Assembly (NCBI GenBank): GCA_050633465.1
Contig: JBOEGO010000010.1
Location: forward strand, 1-64,000
DNA: 64,000 bases
From: UBA3069 sp050633465
GTDB taxonomy: Bacteria; Pseudomonadota; Alphaproteobacteria; Rhodobacterales; Rhodobacteraceae
Direction of reading: 5' to 3'
Shown: in pieces, positions 1-7,427 of the stretch
Layout of the letters: the number at the start of each line of letters is the position of its first letter
How positions within the stretch are numbered: position 1 is the stretch's first letter
Translations under genes and position numbers: made by a program
The notes under the pieces: generated by a model
Seen by the model: only the letters and a program-made list of their open reading frames with translations
Told to the model about the DNA's origin: nothing
Database searches by the model: none

Positions 1-17
1 ACAAATCTAGGGGCACC

Positions 18-716
18 TCAGTCAACGAGCCCGCCGAGCTCACGCGCGTCATCCACAATCTTGCGAATTTTCTGGATGGCCCGATTGCGCTGCGGCAACG
101 TGAGTTCAGCTTCGGCTTCGTGCCGTTGTCGCAGTTCACGCATGACACGCGTTCAATGGGCCATAGAAAGCCCCTCTAATTCCTCACCATTCAGCGCACG
201 TGCTTCATACCAAGTTCGATCAATTTCGACGGAAACTGCACCAATGTTGTCAGGGTCAATACGCACCCGAACAGGCTTGCCTTTGTTGTCGCGCCGAAGC
301 TTTATGAGCTCTTTGCAGTCGTAATGGTTGGAAAACAGGACCACGCCTTGCTTGGATGGGGTTCGAGTGAATTCATATCCCAGAGCAGCTCTGCGCGTAT
401 TCAGATCTGGGGGTTCGCTCACATCATATGTAGCGACTAGTTGCCTCCACCTGCTTGCAGGAGATTGGCGCCCAGGAAGACCTCGATGTGGATGGTGATG
501 GTAGTGATCAACCACCCAGATCGTCAGAATTCGTGTCAGGTCATCATCGGTTAAAACTGTTCGCTCTTCCGAAGGGTAGTCTCCACGAGACATAGGATTG
601 CTAAACGTGCGACCCGGCAAAAGTGGCATTATTTTGCGTGCCATCGTACCGAACACGCGTTCAATTCTGCTCCGCAGTTCCGGAATTTTCTGGTATAACC
701 GACATATGAACCTTCG
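18..716 (-). pseudogene. Mu/TnsB-type transposase C-terminal remnant
   Basis: On the minus strand the frame reads from about 716 down to a TGA at 18-20. It contains the pattern IPELRSRIERVFGTMARK, then a YHHHPHRGL-type stretch. This is the signature of the end of the DDE catalytic core in Mu/TnsB/Tn552-like transposases, followed by their beta-barrel and C-terminal tail. Two defects are visible. The 5' catalytic part (first Asp residues) is missing, because homology-like sequence runs upstream of the nominal GTG at 656 only to a TAG at 717-719. An in-frame TGA at 153-155 also interrupts MAH-TRVMRELRQRHEAEAE, most simply a TGG to TGA change, since the same frame stays open another 44 codons in transposase-tail-like sequence. 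I infer a decayed Tn7/Tn5053-like element. No terminal repeats are recognisable in the window. Confidence 0.72.
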
Positions 717-963
717 CTACTGTGTGGAGCAGGGGACTACGAAGGTGGTACCAGAGGTTGACTATTCTCGAAGCCCGTACAGATCGGACCAGATACTTGA
801 TTCCGTCTGGGAAGAGGCACTTTCTGCTGGCGAACGAACTCGTCGAGAGGTCGGGATAGAAAATCTCGGGCCGTGGGATGATTTCGAATGGGGTATGTTG
901 AATGGCAAGCTCTCCGCTCTGCGTTGGGTATTGGGAGACGAATGGGATACGCTCGACACCTAA
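706..963 (+). CDS. small conserved-looking hypothetical protein (85 aa)
   Basis: ATG at 706 opens an 85-residue acidic, soluble protein. It ends in a tryptophan-rich segment (FEWGMLNGKLSALRWVLGDE) that resembles small orphan proteins often carried on mobile DNA. No signal peptide or membrane segment is seen. I prefer 706 over an earlier in-frame start at 598, because the residues before 706 are only the antisense of the transposase remnant. No clear Shine-Dalgarno precedes 706. The gene's start touches the broken end of the transposase remnant, so it may be cargo of the same element or the sequence into which the break fell. Function unknown. Confidence 0.5.
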   Translation: MNLRYCVEQGTTKVVPEVDYSRSPYRSDQILDSVWEEALSAGERTRREVGIENLGPWDDFEWGMLNGKLSALRWVLGDEWDTLDT

Positions 964-1389
964 TTGAACGGCGGAGTTCTGCGTCATCCCGCCTGTTCAA
1001 CGTCGCGCCCATCACTCTTCACTTAGCGGAACTGAATGCTGGACTACGCCGTTCGCGACGTGCCGCACGTGCGATGCCCAGGCCGCAGATGAAGGTCTGG
1101 TAAGAGCTCAAACTGATAGTCTGGGCGTGCGGCTGCATCGATCCTGTGCACAATCTCAACAGGATTGTGCGCACAGCCAAATGGGATTCAGGTGCTCGGT
1201 ATGTTGGGATTTTGTAGCATCTCGCAAATGGGCAACTATGAACGCAGTTTTTGTCTGAATTCTATCGAGAGTGCCTAAATCTGCGGTACTCACAAAATTC
1301 GCGATGTGCAAAATCCACTGATCTGCGCTAAAAAGCGACAGACTCCTGTCGAAAGAGACAAACTTCGTGTCATCTTTCAAAAAGGAAAG
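964..1389. other. intergenic stretch between orphan gene and tRNA-Lys
   Basis: I see no convincing gene here. A 74-codon minus-strand frame (1156-1380) has no ribosome-binding site and no recognisable features. An imperfect hairpin (CTGTGCACAATC at 1144-1155 against GATTGTGCGCACAG at 1163-1176) lacks a T-tract. Base composition looks more AT-rich than the genes that follow, consistent with an acquired or decaying segment beside the tRNA. Confidence 0.5.
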
Positions 1390-1465
1390 TGGTGAGCCCG
1401 TCCGGGTTCGAACCGGAGACCTACTGATTAAAAGTCAGTTGCTCTACCAACTGAGCTACAGGCCC
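1390..1465 (-). tRNA. tRNA-Lys (anticodon TTT)
   Basis: A 76-nt cloverleaf can be folded from 1465 down to 1390. The acceptor stem is GGGCCTG against CGGGCTC, allowing G-U pairs. The D arm contains AGCTCAGTTGGTAGAGC. The anticodon stem ACTGA/TCAGT encloses loop CTTTTAA, giving anticodon TTT. The T arm is TCCGG-TTCGAAC-CCGGA. The discriminator A and an encoded CCA end (1392-1390) follow. It decodes AAA/AAG lysine codons. Its 3' end faces the transposase-remnant region, the usual side for tRNA-targeted island insertion. Confidence 0.97.
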
Positions 1466-1572
1466 ACTGTGAGGGCGCTTCTAGAAAGCTGTGCGGGCAG
1501 GGTCAACCCCGAAAAACGAAAGAATCTGCGGCTTTGCTGGATTCCCCTTCGCGGCGGGTCTATATGCGCGCC

Positions 1573-2406
1573 ATGGAACAGGCACATGACACAGGTTTGC
1601 CCTTTATGAAGATGCACGGGCTGGGCAACGATTTTGTTGTGCTGGATGCGCGTGCGCGCCCGATTCCCCTTACCCCGGCGTTGGTTACGCGCATCGCGCA
1701 CCGTCACATGGGCCTGGGATTCGACCAACTGGCCGAGATTCGCAGCAGTGCCAATGCCGATGCGCATCTGATTTTCTGGAATGCCGACGGATCAACCTCG
1801 GCCGCCTGTGGCAATGCCACCCGCTGTATTGCCCGCCATATCATGGACGAATCCGGCCAGACCGCCCTGCACCTGACCACCGAACGCGGCGACCTATACG
1901 CCCGTGATGCCGGCAATGGCCTGACCTCGGTCAACATGGGCCAGCCGCAGCTAAACTGGGCCGACATCCCGCTGGCCCGCGACATCGACACGCTGGAACT
2001 GCCGCTGGATGGCACACCCACCGCCACAGGTATGGGCAACCCGCATTGCACGTTTTTCGTTGATGACGCCGATGCGATCGATCTGGAAACCCTTGGCGCG
2101 CGGTTCGAACACGACCCGCTCTATCCACAACGCACCAATGTGCAGTTCGCCTCTCTCCTTGCGCCCGACCACCTGCGGATGCGGGTCTGGGAACGCGGCG
2201 TGGGGGTGACCATGGCATCGGGGTCGTCGTCCTGTGCAACGGCTGTGGCGGCGGCGCGGCGCGGTATCACGGGGCGCAAAGTGCGCATTGATCTGGACGG
2301 CGGCACCCTGCATGTGGAATGGGCCGATGATGGCGTCTGGATGACCGGCCCGACCATGCATGTGGCATCCGGCCACTTCACCCCCGCATTTCTGGCCGCC
2401 CCATGA
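1573..2406 (+). CDS. dapF: diaminopimelate epimerase
   Basis: DapF interconverts LL- and meso-diaminopimelate, the last step before lysine and the peptidoglycan cross-linking residue; it is cytoplasmic. The 277-residue length is typical. The N-terminal KMHGLGNDFVVLD block and the first catalytic region AACGNATRC (Cys79, codon 1807-1809) are present, as is GMGNPHCTFF. At the second active-site loop, where the family usually has ACGTGACA, this protein has ASGSSSCA. The catalytic Cys position is therefore Ser216 (codon TCG 2218-2220), with Cys221 being the later non-catalytic cysteine. Start: ATG 1573 gives MEQAHDTGLPFMKMHG; ATG 1564 and 1606 are alternatives and no strong Shine-Dalgarno decides. 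The stop overlaps the next gene in an ATGA. Confidence 0.93.
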   Translation: MEQAHDTGLPFMKMHGLGNDFVVLDARARPIPLTPALVTRIAHRHMGLGFDQLAEIRSSANADAHLIFWNADGSTSAACGNATRCIARHIMDESGQTALHLTTERGDLYARDAGNGLTSVNMGQPQLNWADIPLARDIDTLELPLDGTPTATGMGNPHCTFFVDDADAIDLETLGARFEHDPLYPQRTNVQFASLLAPDHLRMRVWERGVGVTMASGSSSCATAVAAARRGITGRKVRIDLDGGTLHVEWADDGVWMTGPTMHVASGHFTPAFLAAP

Positions 2407-3656
2407 CCGCCCCCGTTTTCACCACCCTTGGCTGCCGTCTCAACGCCTATGAAACCGAGGCAATGAAGGACCTCGCCACACAGGCGGGCGTGGAAAACGC
2501 CATTGTCATCAACACCTGCGCCGTCACATCCGAGGCCGTGCGCAAGGCCCGTCAGGAAATCCGCAAACACCGCCGCGACAACCCCGACGCCCGCATCATC
2601 GTCACCGGATGCGCCGCGCAAACCGAACCCGAAACATTCACCGCCATGGCAGAGGTCGACATGGTCATCGGCAATTCGGAAAAAATGCAGCCCGACACAT
2701 GGGCGCGCATGGGGCCGGATTTCATCGGCCAAACCGAACGGGTGCAGGTCGATGACATCATGTCGGTCACCGAAACCGCCGGCCATTTGATCGACGGCTT
2801 CGGCACACGGTCCCGCGCCTATGTGCAGGTGCAAAACGGCTGCGATCACCGATGCACCTTTTGCATCATCCCCTACGGGCGCGGCAATTCGCGCAGCGTT
2901 CCGGCGGGCGTGGTGGTCGACCAGATCAAACGCCTTGTCGACAAAGGCTATAACGAGGTGGTGCTGACAGGCGTTGACCTGACCAGTTGGGGCGGCGACC
3001 TGCCCGCACAGCCGAAACTCGGCGATCTGGTGATGCGCATCCTGAAACTGGTCCCCGACCTGCCCCGCCTGCGCATCAGCAGCATTGATTCGATCGAGGT
3101 CGATGAAAACCTCATGGCCGCCATCGCCACCGAACCCCGCCTGATGCCGCACCTGCACCTGTCCCTGCAACACGGCGACGATATGATCCTGAAACGGATG
3201 AAACGCCGCCACCTGCGCGACGATGCCATCCAGTTCGCGCAAACCGCACGCAAACTGCGCCCCGATATGACCTTTGGCGCCGATATCATCGCCGGTTTCC
3301 CCACCGAAACCGCCGAAATGTTCGAAAACTCCATGCGCCTTGTGACCGAATGCGACCTGACCTGGCTGCACGTATTCCCCTATTCCGCCCGCCCCGGCAC
3401 CCCCGCCGCACGGATGCCAGCGGTGGATGGCCGCACCATCAAACAACGCGCCGCCCGCCTGCGCGCTGCGGGTGACGACGCCGTGCAACGCCACCTGTCC
3501 AACCAGATCGGCAAAACCCACCACATCCTGATGGAAAACCCGCATATGGGGCGCACCGAACAATTTACCGAGGTGACATTCAAAACACCCCGGCCCGAGG
3601 GCAGCATTGTCACCGCCCGCATAACGGGTATCAATGGCCAGCAACTGACCGCCTGA
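2403..3656 (+). CDS. mtaB: tRNA t6A37 methylthiotransferase MtaB
   Basis: This is a radical-SAM methylthiotransferase that adds a methylthio group to N6-threonylcarbamoyladenosine 37 in tRNAs reading ANN codons. The N-terminal UPF0004 domain carries its three cluster cysteines at residues 11, 39 and 70. The radical-SAM CxxxCxxC is CDHRCTFC at residues 147-154. A C-terminal TRAM-like segment follows (FTEVTFKTPRPEGSIVTARITG). The 417-residue length is normal. It is translationally coupled to dapF through the 4-nt ATGA overlap (2403-2406). MiaB and RimO are the alternatives; the TTLGCRLNAYETE start and the absence of a longer TRAM extension favour MtaB. Confidence 0.92.
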   Translation: MTAPVFTTLGCRLNAYETEAMKDLATQAGVENAIVINTCAVTSEAVRKARQEIRKHRRDNPDARIIVTGCAAQTEPETFTAMAEVDMVIGNSEKMQPDTWARMGPDFIGQTERVQVDDIMSVTETAGHLIDGFGTRSRAYVQVQNGCDHRCTFCIIPYGRGNSRSVPAGVVVDQIKRLVDKGYNEVVLTGVDLTSWGGDLPAQPKLGDLVMRILKLVPDLPRLRISSIDSIEVDENLMAAIATEPRLMPHLHLSLQHGDDMILKRMKRRHLRDDAIQFAQTARKLRPDMTFGADIIAGFPTETAEMFENSMRLVTECDLTWLHVFPYSARPGTPAARMPAVDGRTIKQRAARLRAAGDDAVQRHLSNQIGKTHHILMENPHMGRTEQFTEVTFKTPRPEGSIVTARITGINGQQLTA

Positions 3657-3692
3657 CCTTTCACTGTTCCCGAAATACCTAAGAGACCCGCC

Positions 3693-4334
3693 ATGCACCC
3701 AAATCCGGTCTACCGGCAGGCCACCCCGGCCAACAATCTGGATTTCGCCCGCGATCAGGGATTCGGGATGCTGGCAGTCTCGACCCCCGATGCGCCGGTT
3801 CTCTCGCATATTCCCTTTTTGCTTGATGAAACGGGAAACAGCGCCGAATTCCACCTCGTGCGCTCCAACCCCATTGCCCGCGCCCTGCGCAATGGCCCGC
3901 TGCCCGCGAAAATCGCCGTGCAGGGGCCACATGCCTACCTGTCGCCCGACTGGTATGAACTGGATGATCAGGTGCCGACTTGGAATTACGTTGCCGTGCA
4001 TCTGACGGGCACCATCGAAACCCTGCCCGATACCGAAATGCGCCCCCTGCTGGAACGCATCAGCGCCTTTCACGAATCGCGGCTGCTGCCCAAACCCGAA
4101 TGGCTGCTGGATAAAATGCCCGATGATCTGGTCGATAGAATGATGCGCCAGATCATTCCCTGCCGCATGACGGTCACCGCCGTTGATGGCACATGGAAAC
4201 TGGCACAAAACAAACCGGAATACGCCCGCCTGAACGCCGCCCGCGCCATGGATGCGGCCAATATCGGGCAGGATGCCCGCCTGCTGGCCGCGCTGATGCA
4301 CCGCCCGCCCGAACCCGACGGTCAACAGCAATAG
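3693..4334 (+). CDS. FMN-binding PaiB-like protein
   Basis: A 213-residue protein of the PaiB/Pai2 family (FMN-binding split-barrel fold). Visible family features are the N-terminal HPNPVYRQ, LSHIPFLLD, the central AKIAVQGPHAYLSPDWY and VPTWNYVAVHLTG. In Bacillus PaiB is linked to repression of sporulation and degradative-enzyme genes; in proteobacteria the role is largely unknown and may be flavin- or polyamine-related. No signal peptide is present, so it is cytoplasmic. It follows mtaB by 36 nt and probably belongs to the same transcript. Confidence 0.88.
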   Translation: MHPNPVYRQATPANNLDFARDQGFGMLAVSTPDAPVLSHIPFLLDETGNSAEFHLVRSNPIARALRNGPLPAKIAVQGPHAYLSPDWYELDDQVPTWNYVAVHLTGTIETLPDTEMRPLLERISAFHESRLLPKPEWLLDKMPDDLVDRMMRQIIPCRMTVTAVDGTWKLAQNKPEYARLNAARAMDAANIGQDARLLAALMHRPPEPDGQQQ

Positions 4335-4388
4335 ACATGGGCGCACAGCCGCCCTACCTTCCCCACGAATCCTAAAAGGGGAACGCAA

Positions 4389-4994
4389 ATGCAACTGATC
4401 TTTTCACCCACATCGCCCTTTGTGCGCAAAGTATCCGTGCTGCTGCGCGAAACCGGTACGCTTGATTCGGTTGAACTGATTCCGGTGCAAACCTCCCCCA
4501 CCGCGACCGATCCACAGGTCGCCGCCGCCAACCCCCTTGGCCGCATCCCCGCCCTGATCCGCAATGACGGCCCCGCGCTCTATGACAGCCGCGTCATCAC
4601 CCGCTACCTCGATGCGAAATCCGGCGGCAAATTCTACCCCGAACAACGCATCTGGGAGGTCCTGACACTCGAAGCCACAGCCGAAGGCATCTTGGACAGC
4701 GCCGTTTCCATGGCATATGAAACCAAGGTCCGCCCACCGGAAAAGGTGTTCGATGGCTGGCTTGATGCGCAATGGGGCAAGGTCTCCGGCGCGATCAATG
4801 CCATCAATACCCGCTGGATGAGCCACCTGAACGGCCCCATCGACATCAGCCATATCGCCGTCGGCTGCGCCCTTGGCTATCTGGACCTGCGCCATGATGC
4901 GCGGGGCTGGCGCAAGGGCAACGATGCGCTGGATGACTGGTTCGCCACCTTTAATGCGCGCCCGTCGATGCAGGCCACGATTCCGGTGGCATGA
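4389..4994 (+). CDS. glutathione S-transferase family protein
   Basis: A 201-residue GST-fold protein. The N-terminal thioredoxin-like half begins MQLIFSPTSPFVRKVSVLLRE and includes the glutathione-binding pattern NPLGRIPALIRNDGPALYDSRVITRYLD cut across about residues 48-75. The C-terminal helical domain carries the conserved N-capping region ISHIAVGCALGYLDLR. It is preceded by AAGGGG about 9 nt before the ATG. The substrate cannot be read from sequence. It is the fourth gene of the dapF-directed cluster. Confidence 0.88.
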   Translation: MQLIFSPTSPFVRKVSVLLRETGTLDSVELIPVQTSPTATDPQVAAANPLGRIPALIRNDGPALYDSRVITRYLDAKSGGKFYPEQRIWEVLTLEATAEGILDSAVSMAYETKVRPPEKVFDGWLDAQWGKVSGAINAINTRWMSHLNGPIDISHIAVGCALGYLDLRHDARGWRKGNDALDDWFATFNARPSMQATIPVA

Positions 4995-5021
4995 CCACGC
5001 ATCCAGCACAACGCGCCTGAC

Positions 5022-5924
5022 ATGCCCGAATTTCACACCGCCGTGGCCACGCCCGACGCCGTTACCATGGCGCAGGGCGACGCCACGGCGTTGTTTCCAT
5101 GGTTCAGCTTTACCAAAACCGTGATCGCCACACTGGCGATGTTGCTGCGCCGTGACGGGGCACTGGATCTGGATCGGCCACTCGACGGGTTGAACGGCCA
5201 GCCCTATACAACGCGCCAGTTGTTGATGCATCAATCGGGCCTGCGCGATTATGCGGGCCTGTCGGAATATCACGCCGATGTCGCGCGCGGCAGGCCGCCA
5301 TGGGATCGGACCACCTTTCTGGCGAAATCACAGGCCCATAGCCCGCTGTTTGCGCCGGGACAGGGCTGGGCCTATTCCAATATCGGCTACATGATCGCCC
5401 GCGAACAGGTGGAACAGGCGGCGCAAATGCCCTTTGCCGCGCTGTTTCAGGCGCGAATCGCCGCACCCCTCGGGCTGGAACGCAGTAAATTTGCCGCAAA
5501 CCCGGCGGATTTTTCTGCGCTGCATTGGCCCGCCGTGCGCTCTTACCACCCCGATTGGGTGGCCCATGGCACTTTATTAGGCACCGCGCCCGAGGCCGCA
5601 AAACTGATGCAGGCGCTGGTGCAGGGGCAAATCCTGCCGCTTGCCGATCTGGATGAAATGAAAAAAGCCCATGTTCTGGGCGGCCCCCTGCATGGGCGAC
5701 CATGGCAAACCTGCGGCTATGGAACAGGGTTAATGACGGGCAGCGTGGCGCGGCCATGTGGTGGCGAAACACCCGCCTTTGGCCATTCGGGGCTGGGCAC
5801 GGTCTGCGCCAATGCGGTCTATCACTTCCCCGCGACGGGCCGCAGCGTGGCGGTGTTCACCTCCGGCACCAGCGAGGCACCCGCCGAATTCGAGGCCGCC
5901 CGATTCGGCTGCGCCCCCGCCTGA
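5022..5924 (+). CDS. beta-lactamase/DD-peptidase-fold serine hydrolase
   Basis: A 300-residue serine hydrolase of the class-C beta-lactamase superfamily. The nucleophile motif SxxK is SFTK (about residues 29-32), the YxN motif is YSN (in WAYSNIGYM), and the third motif is HSG (in FGHSGLG) instead of KTG. No signal peptide can be seen, and an in-frame stop lies just upstream (4992-4994). The protein therefore looks cytoplasmic, as in esterase or amidase members of the family, not a cell-wall enzyme. It starts 27 nt after the GST gene with a weak ribosome-binding site. Substrate unknown. Confidence 0.82.
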   Translation: MPEFHTAVATPDAVTMAQGDATALFPWFSFTKTVIATLAMLLRRDGALDLDRPLDGLNGQPYTTRQLLMHQSGLRDYAGLSEYHADVARGRPPWDRTTFLAKSQAHSPLFAPGQGWAYSNIGYMIAREQVEQAAQMPFAALFQARIAAPLGLERSKFAANPADFSALHWPAVRSYHPDWVAHGTLLGTAPEAAKLMQALVQGQILPLADLDEMKKAHVLGGPLHGRPWQTCGYGTGLMTGSVARPCGGETPAFGHSGLGTVCANAVYHFPATGRSVAVFTSGTSEAPAEFEAARFGCAPA

Positions 5925-5958
5925 AACAGGGGCGCAAACCGCTTGGAATCCGATCAGA

Positions 5959-6618
5959 TCAGAAACTATAGGACACGCCGAAATTCAGCGCGTTGGAAAT
6001 CAGGCGGGTCTTCATCGTGCCGCCATTTTCCAGATCGGCCTCGTTTTGCGAAATGGTGAACTGGTATTCGCTGAACAGGCCCCAACGGTCGTTCAGGTCA
6101 TATTTTACACCGGCAATCGCCTTGGCTGCGGGGCCGGTGACCTGATAACCAAAGGTTCTATTGCCGTTTTCCGTCACATCCACATGCGGCATGGCAAACC
6201 CGATGCCCGCGCCGACATAGGGCGTGAACTTGCCCCATTTGTTGTCCCAGCGCTTGATCACGTTGGCGGTGATGATGTTATGCCCGTCAGTGAATTCCAA
6301 CCGCGAAAAACCGGCAGGCATTTCCGCACCGGGGGCATAGAATTTGCTATGGGTGAACTCCATACCAAACCCCAGCCCGCTGTCGCGCCACCACATGGCA
6401 CGCATCCCGTAATAGGGCGGCGCTTCAAAACTTTTGCCATCCCACCCGATCAGATTGGAATAGGCGGTGCCATTGGCGCGCGTGCCCTTGACGCGGCTGT
6501 GCGGCGCGGTCTGATACCCGCCGTAAAAGCTCAGTTCCATTTCGGCAGCGGCAGGCGCAACCATCGCCACAGCGCCAAGCGACGCGATTGCGGCGGTGGC
6601 GATATATTTCTTAATCAT
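5959..6618 (-). CDS. outer-membrane beta-barrel protein
   Basis: A 219-residue protein with a clear signal peptide (MIKKYIATAAIASLGAVAMV, cleavage near APAAAE). Alternating amphipathic strands follow, and it ends in SYSF with C-terminal Phe, the assembly signal of BAM-dependent outer-membrane barrels. The opening ELSFYGGYQTAPHSRV resembles small barrels sometimes annotated as lipid A oxidase-like or opacity-family proteins. An enzymatic role (LpxQ-like) is only a possibility. It is convergent with the serine hydrolase gene and divergent from the petABC operon. Confidence 0.78.
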   Translation of the reverse strand: MIKKYIATAAIASLGAVAMVAPAAAEMELSFYGGYQTAPHSRVKGTRANGTAYSNLIGWDGKSFEAPPYYGMRAMWWRDSGLGFGMEFTHSKFYAPGAEMPAGFSRLEFTDGHNIITANVIKRWDNKWGKFTPYVGAGIGFAMPHVDVTENGNRTFGYQVTGPAAKAIAGVKYDLNDRWGLFSEYQFTISQNEADLENGGTMKTRLISNALNFGVSYSF

Positions 6619-6836
6619 CTGTTTATCCTTCGCAGGTGAACGCGGGTCCTGCCGCCCTGATATACCGCCACAGGGCGTCCCTCAAGCGCGACACAACCGC
6701 GCTTTGCTCAAAGGCAGGGCAATGTGTTCTGGACGCAAGGGAAAACCCTCGTTAAATACCGCCTCGGAGAGGCTGCCAATTGCGCGGCCCAAACCCGCAT
6801 TGGCCGCGTCGCGGTCGAAAGAATGGAGAGAACCTC

Positions 6837-7415
6837 GTGTCCCACGCAGAAGATCACGAAGGCACCCGCAGAGACTTCCTCTACTACGCCACGGCTGGCG
6901 CAGGCGCGGTTGCAACCGGTGCGGCCGTCTGGCCGCTCGTCAACCAGATGAACCCCTCGGCCGATGTGCAGGCCCTATCCTCGATCCGCGTGGACGTGTC
7001 CGGTGTTGAACCCGGCACACAGCTGACCGTGAAATGGCTGGGTAAACCCGTGTTTATCCGCCGCCGCGTCGAATCAGAAATCGAAGAGGCGCGCGCCGTC
7101 ACGCTCGATGACCTGACCATCGACAAAGACTCGCAAAACGAAAACAAACCCGATGCCAACGCGCTGGATGCCAACCGCACCCTGCCGCTGCCCGATGGCA
7201 CCGACACCGGCGAATGGCTGGTGATGATCGGCGTTTGCACCCACCTGGGTTGCGTGCCCATCGGCAACGGTGCCGGCGACTTTGGCGGCTGGTTCTGCCC
7301 CTGCCACGGGTCGCACTACGACACCGCAGGCCGTATCCGCAAGGGTCCCGCGCCTCGCAACCTCGATGTCCCGGTCGCCGCATTCGTCGACGATTCCACT
7401 ATTAAACTCGGATAA
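6837..7415 (+). CDS. petA: cytochrome bc1 Rieske iron-sulfur subunit
   Basis: The 192-residue Rieske subunit takes electrons from ubiquinol at the Qo site and passes them to cytochrome c1. The [2Fe-2S] ligands lie in CTHLGC (134-139) and CPCHGSH (154-160). The N-terminus has a Tat-type twin-arginine start (TRRDFLYYAT), then one membrane anchor (about residues 17-38). The start is GTG 6837, chosen because GGAGAG lies at 6825-6830 and the protein then begins SHAEDHEGTRRDF as in relatives. It is the first gene of a three-gene operon. Confidence 0.97.
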   Translation: MSHAEDHEGTRRDFLYYATAGAGAVATGAAVWPLVNQMNPSADVQALSSIRVDVSGVEPGTQLTVKWLGKPVFIRRRVESEIEEARAVTLDDLTIDKDSQNENKPDANALDANRTLPLPDGTDTGEWLVMIGVCTHLGCVPIGNGAGDFGGWFCPCHGSHYDTAGRIRKGPAPRNLDVPVAAFVDDSTIKLG

Positions 7416-7427
7416 GGAAACGCGCAC

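Noticed and set aside
1144..1176. Imperfect hairpin CTGTGCACAATC / GATTGTGCGCACAG
   Set aside because: Two-nucleotide bulge, no T-tract and no adjacent transcript end; could not be called a terminator or a transposon end.
1156..1380. 74-codon minus-strand frame between the tRNA-Lys and the orphan gene
   Set aside because: No ribosome site, no recognisable pattern, and no coding bias; kept only as intergenic description.
2121..4394. 757-codon open frame on the minus strand, antisense to dapF, mtaB and paiB
   Set aside because: Composition is His/Gly/Gln-rich and low-complexity as expected opposite GC-biased genes; no family pattern, and the sense genes are certain.
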